Source: a bacterium
Lineage (GTDB): Bacteria > Elusimicrobiota > Elusimicrobia > Elusimicrobiales > UBA9959
Reading direction: 5' to 3'
Length of the DNA stretch: 64,000 bases
Assembly: GCA_021786295.1 (NCBI GenBank)
Contig: JAJYNO010000030.1
Span: forward strand, 82,348-146,347
Shown: piece by piece, positions 9,335-17,828 of the stretch
How positions within the stretch are numbered: position 1 is the stretch's first letter
Layout of the letters: each line of letters begins with the position of its first letter
Made by a program: the position numbers and the translations under genes
Notes under the pieces: model-generated
Databases searched by the model: none
Told to the model about the DNA's origin: nothing
The model's input: only the letters and a program-made list of their open reading frames with translations

Positions 9335-9356
9335 GCGGACCGCCGGGGCGGTCCGC
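9335..9356. other. perfect stem-loop upstream of pyrB
   Basis: GCGGACCG (9335-9342) and CGGTCCGC (9349-9356) form an 8-bp stem with a six-base loop, 24 bases before the pyrB ATG. There is no T-run, so it could be a weak terminator of the preceding pair or a leader structure. Not assigned to a known element. Confidence 0.4.
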
Positions 9357-9380
9357 CTCATGCGGACCCAAGGAGACCTC

Positions 9381-10442
9381 ATGCAGAGAACGCAGGAGAT
9401 GACCAGCGTGCAGCCGGACTGGGAGAACTTCCTTCCCCGCCCCGTTTCCGAAAAAGTGCCCTACTTCAACAAGGACGGCCGCATCTACGACTGCCTGTTC
9501 GCGCAGCAGTTCAACCGCGACCTGCTGACGCTGCTCTTCCGCACGGCCGACCGCCTGCGCGAGGTGACGCAGCACAAGGACGGCGCCGACTACGTCTCCG
9601 GCCTGCTCTCCGACAAGCGCGCGATGCTCTACTTCGCGCAGCCCTCCACCCGCACGTTCATGTCGTTCCTGAACGCGTGCCACATCATGGGCCTGAAGAC
9701 CAGCGAGATCCGCGACACCTCCACCTCCTCCGAGGTGAAGGGCGAGACGCCGGAGGACACCGTGCGCACGTTCTCGAGCTACGTGGACATGATCATCATG
9801 CGCCATCCCGCGCCGGGTTTCGTGGAGAAGACCGCCTGGCTGATGAACCGCACCGGCCGCCCGGTGCCGATCATCAACGGCGGCTCCGGCAAGGACCAGC
9901 ACCCGACGCAGGCCCTGCTGGACGTCTACACCCTCTACCGCAGTTTCAACGGCGACCTGGACGACAAGCACATCGTGATGGTGGGCGACCTCAAGCGCGG
10001 CCGCACGGTGCGCTCGCTGTCCTATCTGATGAAGAACTACAGCAATATGCGGCTGACCTTCGTCTCCCCGGAGCAGTTCAAGATGGAGCCCGACATCCTG
10101 GACTTCCTCAAGAAGCACAACATCCCTTACGAGGAAACGGAGAACTTCAGGAGCGTGATGAAGACCGCCGACGCCATCTACATGACGCGCATCCAGGACG
10201 AGCACGACAAGGCCGGCGAGAGCAAGGCCGTGGACTACTCTCCGTTCTACTTCAGGAAGGAGCACCTGAAGGACATCAAGAAGACCTGCGTGATCCTGCA
10301 CCCGCTGCCGCGCCGGCACGAGATAGAGGTGGCGGTGGACGACGACCCGCGCGCCGTGTTCTGGAGGCAGGAGCGCAACGGCATGTGGGCGCGCGCGGCT
10401 CTGATAGCCTACGTCTTCGGAGTGGACGGCCAGATAAGATAG
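9381..10442 (+). CDS. pyrB: aspartate carbamoyltransferase, long form
   Basis: ATG at 9381 follows AAGGAG with a five-base gap; a longer frame exists but lacks a ribosome site. The 353-residue product has the carbamoyl-phosphate loop PSTRT (88-92), RHP (141-143), HPTQALLDVYTL (from 174) and HPLPRRHEIE near the end. HPTQALLDVYTL and HPLPR-x-x-E point to aspartate rather than ornithine transcarbamylase. It condenses carbamoyl phosphate and aspartate in pyrimidine synthesis. It is about 40 residues longer than the E. coli catalytic chain. No pyrI neighbour is present. Isoleucine codons here are nearly all ATC, unlike flanking genes, consistent with higher expression or different history. Confidence 0.88.
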   Translation: MQRTQEMTSVQPDWENFLPRPVSEKVPYFNKDGRIYDCLFAQQFNRDLLTLLFRTADRLREVTQHKDGADYVSGLLSDKRAMLYFAQPSTRTFMSFLNACHIMGLKTSEIRDTSTSSEVKGETPEDTVRTFSSYVDMIIMRHPAPGFVEKTAWLMNRTGRPVPIINGGSGKDQHPTQALLDVYTLYRSFNGDLDDKHIVMVGDLKRGRTVRSLSYLMKNYSNMRLTFVSPEQFKMEPDILDFLKKHNIPYEETENFRSVMKTADAIYMTRIQDEHDKAGESKAVDYSPFYFRKEHLKDIKKTCVILHPLPRRHEIEVAVDDDPRAVFWRQERNGMWARAALIAYVFGVDGQIR

Positions 10443-10458
10443 GCCGGCAAAAAGGCGC

Positions 10459-10493
10459 AAAAAAGCCCGCCGGAGTTCCCGGAGGGCTTTTTT
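10459..10493. terminator. bidirectional terminator between pyrB and the convergent secreted-protein gene
   Basis: AAAAAAGCCC at 10459-10468 pairs with GGGCTTTTTT at 10484-10493. A-run and T-run flank the stem, so it can work on both strands. Confidence 0.9.
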
Positions 10494-10509
10494 GTTGCCG
10501 GACCCCGGC

Positions 10510-12789
10510 TCAGTCGGTCAGTTCCGCGGGGTCGGCGAACCGGTTCTGCATGTCGGTCACGTCCGAGATGGTCTTATCGAAGCTGTTGTCGCGGCCGTTG
10601 AAGAAGTTATAGGTCTGCGTCACGTCGGCTTCGCCTTTCACGCGCTTGTCGGTGTGCACGTACACCGCGGCCGAGACTTCCTTCGGGTCCACCAGCTGCA
10701 CCACTACCTTCAGGAAGTCCTCGTATGAGAGGCGGCTCTTGGACTTGCCGGCCGCAACGTCGGAGAGCCGGTCGGACTGGGCCTTCCAGCCGCCGGCGTT
10801 CCGCACCGACATGATGTCCCTTATCACCTGGGTGGCCGAATAGGCCAGGTTCCTCACTATGTCCAGCGGGTTGGTGCCGCCGTCCTGGATGCCGGCGGAG
10901 TCATAGCCGAGGCGTTTCGCGGCGGCGCTGTAATCGTAGTCCACCTCTCCCTTCTTGTTTATCGTGAAGAGGTCCATCACCTTGTCCACGATGTCGGCGT
11001 TGACCTCGCGGGCCACGTTCATGAAGGCTTTCATGATAGCGTCGGCCGGGGCGAAGATGATCTCCTGCACGCCGCGCTGGCTGACCATCAGCTTGAAGCT
11101 CATCAGGGCGGCCTTGTAGGTCTTGGAGGGCTGCGCATAGGAATCGCCGTCGGGGCCGTTCTGCTCCTGGGGAGGCAGCGGCGGGAAGATCTCGGTCGCG
11201 GGGAGCGTGTTGCCGTCGTCGGTGCCGTTGCCGTGCGTGCCGACGTACTTCAGGACGCCGTTGGCCTTGTCTATCATGTAGCGGGCGGTGCCGTCGCCCT
11301 CCTTCACGAAACCCTCGTACTGCTGGTAAAGCAGGGCCGGCTGCGTGACGCTGCCGTCGGTGTTCTCCTTGTTGATCACGTAGACGTTCTTCTGCGAGTC
11401 GTACTTGACCACGGTCCCGACGAACGGGATATTGAGCGAGTTGCCGTTGGAGACGCGCTGGCGCTGCTGCACGTGTATCGTCTCGCCGTCCTTGTCCAGC
11501 GACTGATAGCGGTTGTAGGAAGAGGTCCAGGTCGTGTCGTGGGAGTGCAGCACCGGGACCACGATGTGGAAGCTGTTGGAATGGCCGTGGTAGATGTCGC
11601 TGCCGGCGAAGCTGGGGTTGGAGTCGAGCGCGTTGCCGGTCTGCTCGGCCACGCCGGAGATCTCGCCCGCGCCGCTGGAGGCCTGGTCTTCCTCCGAGAA
11701 GTGGTTGAAGTGGAGGCCCATCTCTATGAAGCGCTTCAGGATGCCGAAGTCGCCGTTCATGAACCTGACCAGGTTCTGCATCTGCTCGGGGTTGTTCGGG
11801 TCCAGCAGGAACTCCACCAGCAGCTTCCTGCCGAAGGTCTGGGTGTGCCCGAAAGAGAGCTGGAAGGAGATGGCCTTGTTGATCTGGTCGAAGATGGCGC
11901 CGTTGAGCTGCCTGTTGGCGGCCTGGGCTATCATGTTCGTGCCGCTGATCAGGCCCAGGTCCGTCATGGGGATCTGGACGGTGGAGGCCGAGGCGCCGAC
12001 GCTGCGGGCCACGACGCGGTCCAGGCGCAGGCGCAGCCGCAGCGTGTTGGCGTCCATCCTGTAGAGGGTCACGGAGGGCTTGGCTTCGCGGGTCTCACCG
12101 GCGGAGACGGAGACGTTTACGATATTGTCTATCGTGGCGCCCGCGCCAAGGCCGAAGCCCATGTGGAGGATAAAAGGCATCTTCCAGATCTCGCCGACGG
12201 TCATGTTCCGCAGGCGGCTAACGGTGACCGGCAGAACGGTCTTGACCTGGTAGAGCTTCGCCAGGGTCCCCAGCTCCCGGCAGTATTTGTCGCTCTCGAG
12301 CGGGCGCACGACCCAGGAATCGCCCTCCATGCTGCCGGAAAGGCTGACGTTCAGGGACCCGGCGCCGGGGATGGCCACCACGGAATGGCCGATGTTGCCG
12401 CCCACGTTAACCCCCACCACGTCTATCAGGGCCACCCGGTTGTCGGGATACTTCCTCATATAGCGCTGGAATTTGCCGCCGACGGCTATGGCGTCCCCGG
12501 CCAGTTTGCCGTCCTTATTGAGCTTTATCTGGGCGTTCTTGCAGAGGCCGTCCATCGTACCGTCCTTAAGGTTCTCCCAGAAGTGCTCCAGCTGGCTGGT
12601 CTCCGCGTTCTGGGTGGAAACCGTCGGGGTCCTCATCTCCGAGGAGCGCGTCTGGATGGACGCCACCATGTCGGACAGGGAGCCGGAGCCGGCGGCGCCG
12701 TCGAAGTCGAGCGCCGCCGCGCCGGAAGCCATTACCGCCAGGGAAAGGATGACCGCGGGGACGGAAACGATTTTTTTGGTGGATCTCAT
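10510..12789 (-). CDS. large secreted protein of unknown function
   Basis: The ATG at 12789 gives 759 residues starting with a signal peptide (MRSTKK, a hydrophobic core, then SGAAA|LDFDG). I recognise no domain. The mature protein contains a region of alternating beta-strand pattern (residues about 110-330), a His-rich segment GHSNSFHIVVPVLHSH near 430, and a C-terminal helical region ending with YNFFNGRDNSFDKTISDVTD. It is probably periplasmic or outer-membrane associated. A TATACT box ends six bases before the ATG (see promoter), so its mRNA may be leaderless. A bidirectional terminator separates it from pyrB; it is a single-gene unit. Confidence 0.7.
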   Translation of the reverse strand: MRSTKKIVSVPAVILSLAVMASGAAALDFDGAAGSGSLSDMVASIQTRSSEMRTPTVSTQNAETSQLEHFWENLKDGTMDGLCKNAQIKLNKDGKLAGDAIAVGGKFQRYMRKYPDNRVALIDVVGVNVGGNIGHSVVAIPGAGSLNVSLSGSMEGDSWVVRPLESDKYCRELGTLAKLYQVKTVLPVTVSRLRNMTVGEIWKMPFILHMGFGLGAGATIDNIVNVSVSAGETREAKPSVTLYRMDANTLRLRLRLDRVVARSVGASASTVQIPMTDLGLISGTNMIAQAANRQLNGAIFDQINKAISFQLSFGHTQTFGRKLLVEFLLDPNNPEQMQNLVRFMNGDFGILKRFIEMGLHFNHFSEEDQASSGAGEISGVAEQTGNALDSNPSFAGSDIYHGHSNSFHIVVPVLHSHDTTWTSSYNRYQSLDKDGETIHVQQRQRVSNGNSLNIPFVGTVVKYDSQKNVYVINKENTDGSVTQPALLYQQYEGFVKEGDGTARYMIDKANGVLKYVGTHGNGTDDGNTLPATEIFPPLPPQEQNGPDGDSYAQPSKTYKAALMSFKLMVSQRGVQEIIFAPADAIMKAFMNVAREVNADIVDKVMDLFTINKKGEVDYDYSAAAKRLGYDSAGIQDGGTNPLDIVRNLAYSATQVIRDIMSVRNAGGWKAQSDRLSDVAAGKSKSRLSYEDFLKVVVQLVDPKEVSAAVYVHTDKRVKGEADVTQTYNFFNGRDNSFDKTISDVTDMQNRFADPAELTD

Positions 12790-12795
12790 ACCTAA

Positions 12796-12801
12796 AGTAT
12801 A
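12796..12801 (-). promoter_or_regulatory. -10 box placed for a leaderless transcript
   Basis: TATACT (read on the minus strand) ends six bases before the ATG at 12789, so transcription would start at or within a base of the start codon. TTATGA sits 17 bases upstream as a weak -35. No Shine-Dalgarno sequence fits in the space. Confidence 0.55.
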
Positions 12802-12894
12802 CGGGAAAGCGCCGGCGCTCATAAGAGGCCAAGTGCCCATCCCGCCGCGGTTTTATTGCCTACGCCGGCCCGGGGCCGGGCGGGTCCGCGGAAC

Positions 12895-12910
12895 TGGGTC
12901 CTTGGGTCCC
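12895..12910 (+). promoter_or_regulatory. GGNCC-type palindromic box, copy a
   Basis: TGGGTCCTTGGGTCCC matches the recurring consensus TGGGYCYTTGGRCCTA in most positions and is followed by further GGGCC/GGTCCC runs to 12940. It lies between the divergent secreted-protein gene and the response-regulator gene. Role unknown. Confidence 0.4.
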
Positions 12911-12960
12911 TGGGCCTGGGCCCCCCGCCCCCGGTCCCAGGACATGTATAAAAGATAACA

Positions 12961-12988
12961 TTGAAATATCCGCCCGGTCTGCTATAGT
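12961..12988 (+). promoter_or_regulatory. sigma70-type promoter for the response regulator
   Basis: TTGAAA (12961-12966) and TATAGT (12983-12988) are separated by 16 bases, giving a leader of about 75 bases before the ATG at 13069. Confidence 0.65.
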
Positions 12989-13068
12989 ATATTCTGGCGG
13001 GACAGGCCCGTTCCGGCAGGCGGCGGACTTATCCGGTTTGCGGCGGCCGGCGGCAGTAAGGGGGGCTT

Positions 13069-13512
13069 ATGGACTCGGTTTTTTCCCGTCTAAAACTGCT
13101 TATCGTCGACGACAGCGAGGACGACGTCCTTATGGTGCGCTCGGTGCTCTCCGCGCTGGACGCCCGGCACGCTCTGGACGCGGCCTCCAGCGCGCCGGAG
13201 GCCCTGGACTATCTGCGCGGCACCGGCAAATACGCGGGCAAGCGGCCGGCTCCGCCAGACCTGCTGCTGCTGGACGTGAACATGCCCGGGATGGACGGCT
13301 TCTCCCTGCTGAAGGAGCTGAAGTCCGACCCGGAGCTGAGGAAGATCCCGGTCATCATGCTCTCCGCGTCCGACTCCCCTCAGGACATCCACAGGTGCTA
13401 CGACTGCGGCGCCGCCTCATACCTGGCCAAACCGGGCTCGGCAGAAGGCTTCAGGGAGATCCTTGGGGGGCTTCTCTCCTACTGGCGCACCGTCTCCGCG
13501 CTCCCGGAATAG
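13069..13512 (+). CDS. single-domain response regulator
   Basis: A 147-residue receiver domain with no output domain. The acidic pair D14-D15 (IVDDSEDD), phospho-acceptor D69 (LLLLDVNMPGMDG), S99 (IMLSAS) and K121 (YLAKP) are all present, so it should be phosphorylated. The insertion RGTGKYAGKRPAPPD before the phospho-site is typical of the Rcp1-like group that partners with hybrid or phytochrome kinases. ATG follows an AAGGGGGG ribosome site. No kinase is adjacent; the histidine kinase at 51398 lacks a receiver but is 38 kb away, so any pairing is speculative. Confidence 0.92.
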   Translation: MDSVFSRLKLLIVDDSEDDVLMVRSVLSALDARHALDAASSAPEALDYLRGTGKYAGKRPAPPDLLLLDVNMPGMDGFSLLKELKSDPELRKIPVIMLSASDSPQDIHRCYDCGAASYLAKPGSAEGFREILGGLLSYWRTVSALPE

Positions 13513-13673
13513 CCGCTCCTTCCGTTCCAGGCCGCGACGCCGCCGCGCCCCCCGGTCCCGGCGCGGCCCGCTTTTGACTTCCAGGCCAGATATTGTCAGA
13601 ATATACAGGCCGTACCGACCGATCGACCATGAGGAACATCGCCGCGCAGCGCCTGCTTCCAGGGACCGCAACC

Positions 13674-14612
13674 ATGAACGCGCATAAACATAACCGTGAA
13701 ATAGTCGTTTTGGGCCTGCCCCCCGTCACGCCCGAGGTAAAGGGCATGTGGCACAAGGGCTACCCCGTCCACAAGGGCGAGACCGAGACCAGCGTCAATT
13801 TCGCCACGCTCTACGCCAAGGAGCACGGCATAGTCCCCGACCAGGACCTGCTGCGCCGCGAGTGGCTCAACTTCGTGGACACGCTGCTGCTGGCGGGCTT
13901 TCACCTGCACATCTTCCCGTTCCCCGAGCAGCTCAACCGCCCGGACAGCCTCTACCACGACGCGGTCTTCATCCGCGACGGCGGCATGATCTTCCGCAGC
14001 ATCTGGATCAAGGGCCGCTTCAGCGTGAAGGACCGCATCACCGAGGGCGAGTTCCACACGCAGCTGATCTCCTCCAAGCTCAAGAAGACCGTCATCGACA
14101 CGCCGAAGGACGCCTTCCTCGAGGGCGGCGACATCAACTTCCTGAAGACCGCGGACGGCAGCTACTATTTCGGAGGGCTCTCGCGCTCGTCGAAGAAAGG
14201 CCACGACTTCGTGCGCGACATCGTGCGCCCCGACCACTACGTCCTGGTGGAGTCGGAAGGCTACCACCTCGACACGGTCTTCACGCCGGTGGTCTCGGCG
14301 GACAACAAGCTGGCCGCGCTGATCATAGCCTCGGGCAGCATCAAGCCCGGGAGCATGGCCAGGATCCGCGCGCTCAAGGTGCCCGTCATCGAGGTCACCG
14401 CGCGGGACTCCTCCGGCACCGGCGGCGAGCTGGGCGACTACGCCGTCAACGCGCTGATAGCCCCCGGCGTCATGGTCAACTGCAGCCGCTTTTCCACGCC
14501 CGGCGTGGAGGAGAAGCTGAGGAAACTGGGCATCGAGCGCTACGTCGCCCCGCTGACCAGCTTCCGCTACGCCGGCGGCTCCGTCCACTGCCTCACCAAC
14601 GAGGTCTTCTGA
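13674..14612 (+). CDS. DDAH-like amidinotransferase-fold hydrolase
   Basis: The 312-residue product has the conserved layout of the dimethylarginine dimethylaminohydrolase/arginine deiminase superfamily: HDAVFIRDGG near residue 100, FLEGGDIN (about 146), catalytic His in GYHLDTVF (about 202) and catalytic Cys306 in GGSVHCLTNE. Family members hydrolyse or transfer the guanidino group of arginine or methylarginines; release of citrulline is the DDAH reaction. Length fits DDAH better than arginine deiminase (about 400 residues). Substrate is not proven. Start at 13674 chosen because AGGGA lies nine bases upstream; ATG at 13629 is an alternative without a ribosome site. It could feed citrulline to carbamoyl-phosphate metabolism (YgeW, ArcC, 40 kb away). 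Confidence 0.85.
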   Translation: MNAHKHNREIVVLGLPPVTPEVKGMWHKGYPVHKGETETSVNFATLYAKEHGIVPDQDLLRREWLNFVDTLLLAGFHLHIFPFPEQLNRPDSLYHDAVFIRDGGMIFRSIWIKGRFSVKDRITEGEFHTQLISSKLKKTVIDTPKDAFLEGGDINFLKTADGSYYFGGLSRSSKKGHDFVRDIVRPDHYVLVESEGYHLDTVFTPVVSADNKLAALIIASGSIKPGSMARIRALKVPVIEVTARDSSGTGGELGDYAVNALIAPGVMVNCSRFSTPGVEEKLRKLGIERYVAPLTSFRYAGGSVHCLTNEVF

Positions 14613-14620
14613 CCGGACAT

Positions 14621-14654
14621 AAAAAAAGACCGGCCCGCCCGGGCCGGTCTTTTT
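14621..14654. terminator. bidirectional terminator
   Basis: GACCGGCCC (14628-14636) pairs with GGGCCGGTC (14641-14649), flanked by seven A and five T. It ends both the amidinotransferase gene and the convergent aldo/keto reductase gene. Confidence 0.92.
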
Positions 14655-14667
14655 CGCGCCGCCGTCC

Positions 14668-15672
<1,005 letters not shown>

Positions 15673-15999
15673 CTATTTCGCCAGCCTTGCCTTGTCGGCC
15701 AGGAAGGTGGAGTTGAACGAGTAAGACTTCACCTTGCCCGCCGCGTCGAAGCGCAGGTAAAGGTCCTTCTCCTCCTGGTACTTGCGGAACACGCCCACCT
15801 TGGAATAGAGGTAGGTCCAGGTGACGTCGCCGTCGTCAACCCCCACGCGGTCAGGCTCGCCCAGCATGGAGCGCAGGTCCGCCTGCGTGGTGACGCCGTC
15901 CTGTATCCGGGCAGTTATGCCGGAGTCGAAATTCCTTCCCAGAGTGGCGCAACCCGCCGCCAGCAGAGCCACTCCCGCCGCGAACACTATCTTCTTCAT
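15673..15999 (-). CDS. BamE/SmpA-like small lipoprotein
   Basis: The 108-residue protein has a lipoprotein signal peptide (MKKIVFAAGVALLAAGC, with LAAGC as lipobox). The mature part carries the SmpA/OmlA-like pattern: IQDGVTTQADLRSMLGEPD followed by WTYLYSK and a DLYLRFDAAGKV strand. BamE assists the outer-membrane protein assembly machine, but many single-domain homologues have other or unknown roles, so the function is open. AGGAGG precedes the ATG. Probably co-transcribed with the aldo/keto reductase. Confidence 0.8.
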   Translation of the reverse strand: MKKIVFAAGVALLAAGCATLGRNFDSGITARIQDGVTTQADLRSMLGEPDRVGVDDGDVTWTYLYSKVGVFRKYQEEKDLYLRFDAAGKVKSYSFNSTFLADKARLAK

Positions 16000-16036
16000 A
16001 CTCGCCTCCTGTCGGGGTCCCGCCCCTCGGACAGAT

Positions 16037-16064
16037 TCTATACCATGCCTCTCCCCGCGGTCAA
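16037..16064 (-). promoter_or_regulatory. promoter of the BamE-like/aldo-keto reductase unit
   Basis: On the minus strand TTGACC (16059-16064) and TATAGA (16037-16042) are separated by 16 bases, about 38 bases before the ATG at 15999. Confidence 0.65.
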
Positions 16065-16102
16065 CACCTTCCGGCGTCTTTCCGGGGCGGGGCCGGGAAA
16101 GT

Positions 16103-16372
16103 TCATTTCCGCACGGCCTTTTCCGCCATCTCCTCCGCCAGCTCGGCCTTCATCTGCGCGTCCGAGTAGTCTTTCCGCATATCGCTTTTTATCGCCTCGT
16201 CCAGCAGGGCATCGGCCATGGCCATCTCCTTCCGGGCGTACGTTCCGGCGCCGGCCTTGTCGGCCGACGCGATCGCGGCCCTGGCCAGCTGTATGGACCT
16301 GGCAGCTGTCTTATCCAGGCACGCGAAAAAGGTGACGGAAACCGCGAGCAGCGAGAGCCTGAAGATCTTCAT
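16103..16372 (-). CDS. small DUF4398-like lipoprotein
   Basis: The ATG at 16372 gives 89 residues; a TTG two codons upstream is possible. A short lipoprotein signal (MKIFRLSLLAVSVTFFAC) is followed by one amphipathic helical hairpin: ARAAIASADKAGAGTYARKE then DALLDEAIKS and ending AELAEEMAEKAVRK. This matches the DUF4398 pattern of short periplasmic helical lipoproteins of unknown function. No ribosome site is visible before either start, and no clear promoter. Confidence 0.6.
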   Translation of the reverse strand: MKIFRLSLLAVSVTFFACLDKTAARSIQLARAAIASADKAGAGTYARKEMAMADALLDEAIKSDMRKDYSDAQMKAELAEEMAEKAVRK

Positions 16373-16463
16373 GTTCAATACCGCCGCGGGAAAAGCACGC
16401 GAAACGTCCCCGGATCCACGCTATCAGCGATAAGAAGCTCCCCGGGGTTCCGCCCGGGGAACA

Positions 16464-16976
16464 TCAGGTGGTAGCCTTGGCTTTCCCGGCCGCCGCCGAA
16501 CGCTTCCCGGTTTTTTTAAAAACGGAGATATGTATCTTGTACGCTTCGTTCCCGGAGACCATCAGTCTGACATGCTCCCCGGGCTTCAGGCGGCTCAAGG
16601 TCACGGCCTTGTAGTTTCCGCCCATGGTGAGCACCGGGGCGGGAGCTATAGTGAAGGTATGCGTTTTCCCATGCAGGTCTTTCACCAGCAGTTCTGAGCC
16701 GCGCTGCTCCAGCGCCCCGACTATTCCATAGAACCTGACAAGCTTCGGGGGCTCGGTCTGCGCAGACGCCTGGGCGGCGGCGGCCTCCCGATAAGCAGGG
16801 GGGGCGGGCGGCAAAGGGGCCGGAGGCCGCTGCGCCTCCGGCGCCTTTTTTTGCGCCTGCAGCCGCGGCACTTCCACCGCCGCCGTTTTTACATCGTGCC
16901 GGCCGCCGCAGGCCGACAGGCCGCCCAAGACGAGCGGGATGACGGCGGCAAGGACCGCGTGTTTGGTAGTGATCAT
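16464..16976 (-). CDS. proline-rich lipoprotein with a small beta domain
   Basis: The 170-residue product has a lipoprotein signal with LSAC at residues 20-23. A Pro/Ala-rich linker (residues about 45-75) leads to a beta domain, LVRFYGIVGALEQRGSELLV to NEAYKIHISVF, resembling DUF5666-type OB folds, then a basic Ala/Lys tail. Function unknown. GGAGAA lies 12 bases before the ATG. The neighbours are other small exported proteins. Confidence 0.6.
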   Translation of the reverse strand: MITTKHAVLAAVIPLVLGGLSACGGRHDVKTAAVEVPRLQAQKKAPEAQRPPAPLPPAPPAYREAAAAQASAQTEPPKLVRFYGIVGALEQRGSELLVKDLHGKTHTFTIAPAPVLTMGGNYKAVTLSRLKPGEHVRLMVSGNEAYKIHISVFKKTGKRSAAAGKAKATT

Positions 16977-17075
16977 ATTATTCGTTCTTCTCCGTTACTG
17001 TCCTTCGCCATCCGTCACAGGCCGCCAGGATAACGGCAGTCGCTTTGACCCGGCCGCTCGCTCTTTTCCATGACG

Positions 17076-17717
17076 CTATGCCTCGAACAAATGCCGGAAA
17101 CGCCGCTCGTAATACATTACCGCGAGGCTGAGGATGGCGAAATCGTCGAGATACCCGATACCCGGAATGGCGTCCGGAATAAGGTCGAAAGGCATGATCA
17201 GATAGAACAGGGCGCCGTAGGCGACAAGTTTATCCACCAGGGTCAGTTTTCTGGAGCGTATGACCTTCATGGTCCCGGAAATGCACCGTTTCCAGCTTTC
17301 CCCCCAGGACTGGAACGACAGGATCTTGACTATGGACCCATGAACTTTCCGGCGGTTTTCCGGTTTCGCGCCTATCTGAGAAAGCCCCGCGACCAGGATA
17401 TCGGAATTGTTCGCCGCCTTGCTCAGGAAATCCGGCGGAAGCCCCAGCGTCCTGTCCACCGAATGTCCGAAGACCGCGGGCTGCCCGTGCGCCAGGACCG
17501 CCAGCGCCGTTTCCGAATCGGCGGCTATTCTGCCTTCTGCTATCAGCCGGTGCGCCATACGGACGGCGGCGTCGCAATAGAATCCCGGCAATTCCGCGCC
17601 GGATGGCCTGGCCCGCCACCGGCGAAGCGTCATTCCGGAGATCCCCATATATTCGGCGGCCTTCTCGGGGGAAATGCCCGCCTCCCTGACCAGTCTTAAC
17701 AAATGTGAATACTTCAT
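17076..17717 (-). CDS. HTH domain fused to DUF1232 (YkvA-like) membrane domain
   Basis: Residues 1-45 form a helix-turn-helix (GISPEKAAEYMGISGMTLRRW). A middle helical region includes LALAVL and VDRTLGLPPDFLSKAANN. The C-terminal 65 residues are a DUF1232 domain: LVAYGALFYLIMPFDLIPD followed by GYLDDFAILSLAV, where the DLIPDAIPGIGYLDD core is diagnostic. DUF1232 proteins are small membrane proteins of unknown function. The combination suggests a membrane-associated DNA-binding or partner-binding protein. The promoter is a perfect consensus with the ATG at the predicted transcription start, so the message is probably leaderless. Confidence 0.75.
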   Translation of the reverse strand: MKYSHLLRLVREAGISPEKAAEYMGISGMTLRRWRARPSGAELPGFYCDAAVRMAHRLIAEGRIAADSETALAVLAHGQPAVFGHSVDRTLGLPPDFLSKAANNSDILVAGLSQIGAKPENRRKVHGSIVKILSFQSWGESWKRCISGTMKVIRSRKLTLVDKLVAYGALFYLIMPFDLIPDAIPGIGYLDDFAILSLAVMYYERRFRHLFEA

Positions 17718-17723
17718 GAACTT

Positions 17724-17752
17724 ATTATAGGCATACGCGCCGGCCTTGTCAA
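17724..17752 (-). promoter_or_regulatory. perfect consensus promoter, leaderless
   Basis: On the minus strand TTGACA (17747-17752), a 17-base spacer and TATAAT (17724-17729) match the sigma70 consensus at all 12 positions. The ATG of the HTH-DUF1232 gene begins six bases after the -10 box. Confidence 0.88.
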
Positions 17753-17771
17753 CAGGCCGGGGACGCGCCCG

Positions 17772-17805
17772 GAAAAAAGAAAGGGCCGGCTTCGCCAGCC
17801 GGCCC
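17772..17805 (-). terminator. terminator of the secreted-protein gene at 17829
   Basis: GGGCCGGC (17783-17790) pairs with GCCGGCCC (17798-17805), followed on the minus strand by a T-rich tract. It directly precedes the promoter of the next gene. Confidence 0.8.
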
Positions 17806-17828
17806 CTCTCCGGGACTTATCGCCCGGA

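Noticed and set aside
9381..10442. Ornithine carbamoyltransferase as an alternative for pyrB
   Set aside because: HPTQALLDVYTL and the HPLPRRHEIE block are typical of aspartate carbamoyltransferase; the OTC signature with a final HCLP is absent.
13574..13607. TTGACT...TATACA promoter for the amidinotransferase
   Set aside because: The boxes are 22 bases apart, too far for a sigma70 promoter; no better pair was found.
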